NCBI GenBank assembly: GCA_963736685.1
Contig: CAVTPZ010000013.1
Location: 1-64,000 of the forward strand
Reading direction: 5' to 3'
From: DASUPK01 sp963736685
Lineage (GTDB): Bacteria > Actinomycetota > Thermoleophilia > Solirubrobacterales > 70-9
Length of the DNA stretch: 64,000 nt
Below the pieces are notes generated by a model, which saw nothing but the letters and a program-made list of their open reading frames with translations, searched no databases and was not told the origin of the DNA. Both the position numbers and the translations under genes were made by a program. Below, piece after piece: positions 62,993 to 64,000 of the stretch. Numbering within the stretch: position 1 is the first letter of the stretch; every line of letters begins with the position of its first letter.

Positions 62993-64000
62993 CCGGGGAC
63001 GACGCGCGAAGCCTGCGCCGCGCGGACCCCGGCGGAGGTGGCCAGCGCCGTCCCCTCCGTGCGCAACACTTCGGCGGCCGCCCGCTTCCCGGATTGCACG
63101 GCGCCGTCGAAGTAGCCCATCCAGCGGGTGGCGGTCTCGGTGCCCGCCCAGTGGATCCTGTCGATCGGCTCGCGGAGCGAGGTGCCGAAGGACGTCCAGG
63201 CGTTGGGCCCGAGCACTCCGGCATAACAGCCGCGCGAATAGGGCTCGGCGCTCCAGTCCTTCTCGACATAGCCGCTCGGCCTGGCCGCCTTCGGCCCGAA
63301 GACCCTGGCGTGGACTCCGGTGACCGCATCTCGCCGCTCCGCCTCGGTGACCCTGCCGAGCTGGCGAGCCTCCCGTCCCTCGAGGAAGCCGAGCAGGACC
63401 CCGGGCGAGCCGTTCGGCGGCGTGTTGTCGAAGATCACCTGCGCCGGGCCTGGAACGCTGAGCGCAGACCCCGAGAGCCCGTCCTCGCGCCAGAACGGCT
63501 CGTCGTAGATGGACATCGTCTTGATCACCGAGCCCATCGGCATTCGCTGGGTGAGCTGGTCGCGCGGCGCAGGGAGCGGCGGGTCGTACTCGATCCGTCC
63601 GGCGAGAGCGGGCGGCATCGCGACGATCACCCGACGCGCACGCAGCTCCTCGACGATGACGCCGTCATCCTCCGTGTGAATCTTCCGCACGGGTGTCGAG
63701 AGACGAATGCGCTGACCGAGCTGCTCCTCGATCCGCAGTGAGATGAGCTGCGAGCCGCCGACGATCCGGTCCTGCTGGGCGCCGCCGTCGGTGTCGAGGA
63801 GGTCGTCCCATCCCCCCGCGGAGGCGGCATAGAAGAGCACATGCAGCAGCGAGACATCGGCCGGATCGGCGGCGAAGACGGCCCGGCAGGCCATCGAAAT
63901 CGCCTCGCGGGCAAGGCCGGTCCGGGCAGTACGGCGGATCCAGGTCTCGAAGGTCTGACCGTCGAGCTCCGTTGCGTTCGGTGCCTCCCAGGGCGCCTCG
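62989..64000 (-). CDS. Flavin-containing monoamine oxidase family protein, 5' end outside the window
   Basis: C-terminal 337 residues or so; the frame is open through the window edge at 64000. QTFETWIRRTARTGLAREA, then MACRAVFAADPADVSLLHVL, the substrate domain IRLSTPVRKIHTEDDGVIVE and VIVAMPPALAGRIEYDPPLP, and the FAD-binding end RIHWAGTETATRWMGYFDGA are all MAO hallmarks (W-A-G-T-E-T). It oxidises an amine to an aldehyde, releasing H2O2 and ammonia. The N-terminal GxGxxG cannot be seen. Confidence 0.85.
   Translation of the reverse strand, partial: EAPWEAPNATELDGQTFETWIRRTARTGLAREAISMACRAVFAADPADVSLLHVLFYAASAGGWDDLLDTDGGAQQDRIVGGSQLISLRIEEQLGQRIRLSTPVRKIHTEDDGVIVEELRARRVIVAMPPALAGRIEYDPPLPAPRDQLTQRMPMGSVIKTMSIYDEPFWREDGLSGSALSVPGPAQVIFDNTPPNGSPGVLLGFLEGREARQLGRVTEAERRDAVTGVHARVFGPKAARPSGYVEKDWSAEPYSRGCYAGVLGPNAWTSFGTSLREPIDRIHWAGTETATRWMGYFDGAVQSGKRAAAEVLRTEGTALATSAGVRAAQASRVVPG

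Overview
The window is GC-rich DNA with dense, short-spaced genes, many GTG/TTG starts and frequent ATGA/GTGA stop-start overlaps. That points to a high-GC actinobacterium. A class II ribonucleotide reductase next to nrdR, an archaeal-looking topoisomerase I, NarL-type GAF sensors and an actinobacterial-style fatty acid operon would fit the Thermoleophilia/Solirubrobacterales, but that placement is inference. Many genes are intact, while others are broken by single-base slips that one can repair by eye, often in G or C runs. The breaks concentrate in 1-10.4 kb and 20.6-24.8 kb, so they look more like indel errors of a long-read or low-coverage assembly than true pseudogenes. Broken genes are given their repaired extent.

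Region 1, about 1-20.4 kb: a surface polysaccharide locus. It holds the tail of a Wzt-type ABC exporter ATPase, a tandem-domain GT4 glycosyltransferase, SAM methyltransferases, three GDP-mannose 4,6-dehydratase genes (two nearly identical), an RfbC epimerase, several GT2 glycosyltransferases, a DPM1-like GT2 with membrane segments, an 804-residue polytopic membrane protein and a UDP-sugar 6-dehydrogenase. Near 7.65 kb and 10.13 kb, truncated genes meet in opposite orientation, which marks rearrangement or misassembly. A 164-bp imperfect palindrome at 13.74-13.91 kb looks like the gene of a long RNA hairpin.

Region 2, about 20.6-24.8 kb: the most unusual part, a candidate RiPP (modified peptide) cluster. 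Two tandem 42-43-residue peptides carry a lasso-like YxxP leader and a Thr/Pro-rich tail. They are followed by a radical SAM protein with a C-terminal PqqD-like domain, a free-standing PqqD-like protein, an HPr-kinase-like P-loop protein and an uncharacterised-family nucleotidyltransferase. No lasso cyclase, transglutaminase-like protease or exporter is visible.

Region 3, 24.8-30.5 kb: a conserved acidic protein, a secreted trypsin-like protease, a large secreted esterase-like protein, tRNA-Thr(CGT), an enoyl-CoA hydratase and a small secreted protein.

Region 4, 30.6-37.6 kb: a type II fatty acid synthesis operon read leftward (fabD-fabH-fabG-acpP-fabF-carboxyltransferase-maoC-fabI).

Region 5, 37.7-50.1 kb: a cupin, a NarL-type two-component pair, a damaged beta-lactamase-fold protein, an OmpR-type two-component pair, holB, tmk, topA, a sugar epimerase and a siroheme/precorrin-2 dehydrogenase. 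Region 6, 50.1-64 kb: a methyltransferase, an ABC transporter, a PAQR/hemolysin III protein, an SRPBCC protein, a DUF2236 protein, nrdR-nrdJ with NrdR boxes and a strong terminator, a lipoprotein, a large secreted protein, a GGDEF protein, a metallo-beta-lactamase-fold protein and a flavin amine oxidase cut by the window edge. No transposase, integrase or CRISPR array was seen.
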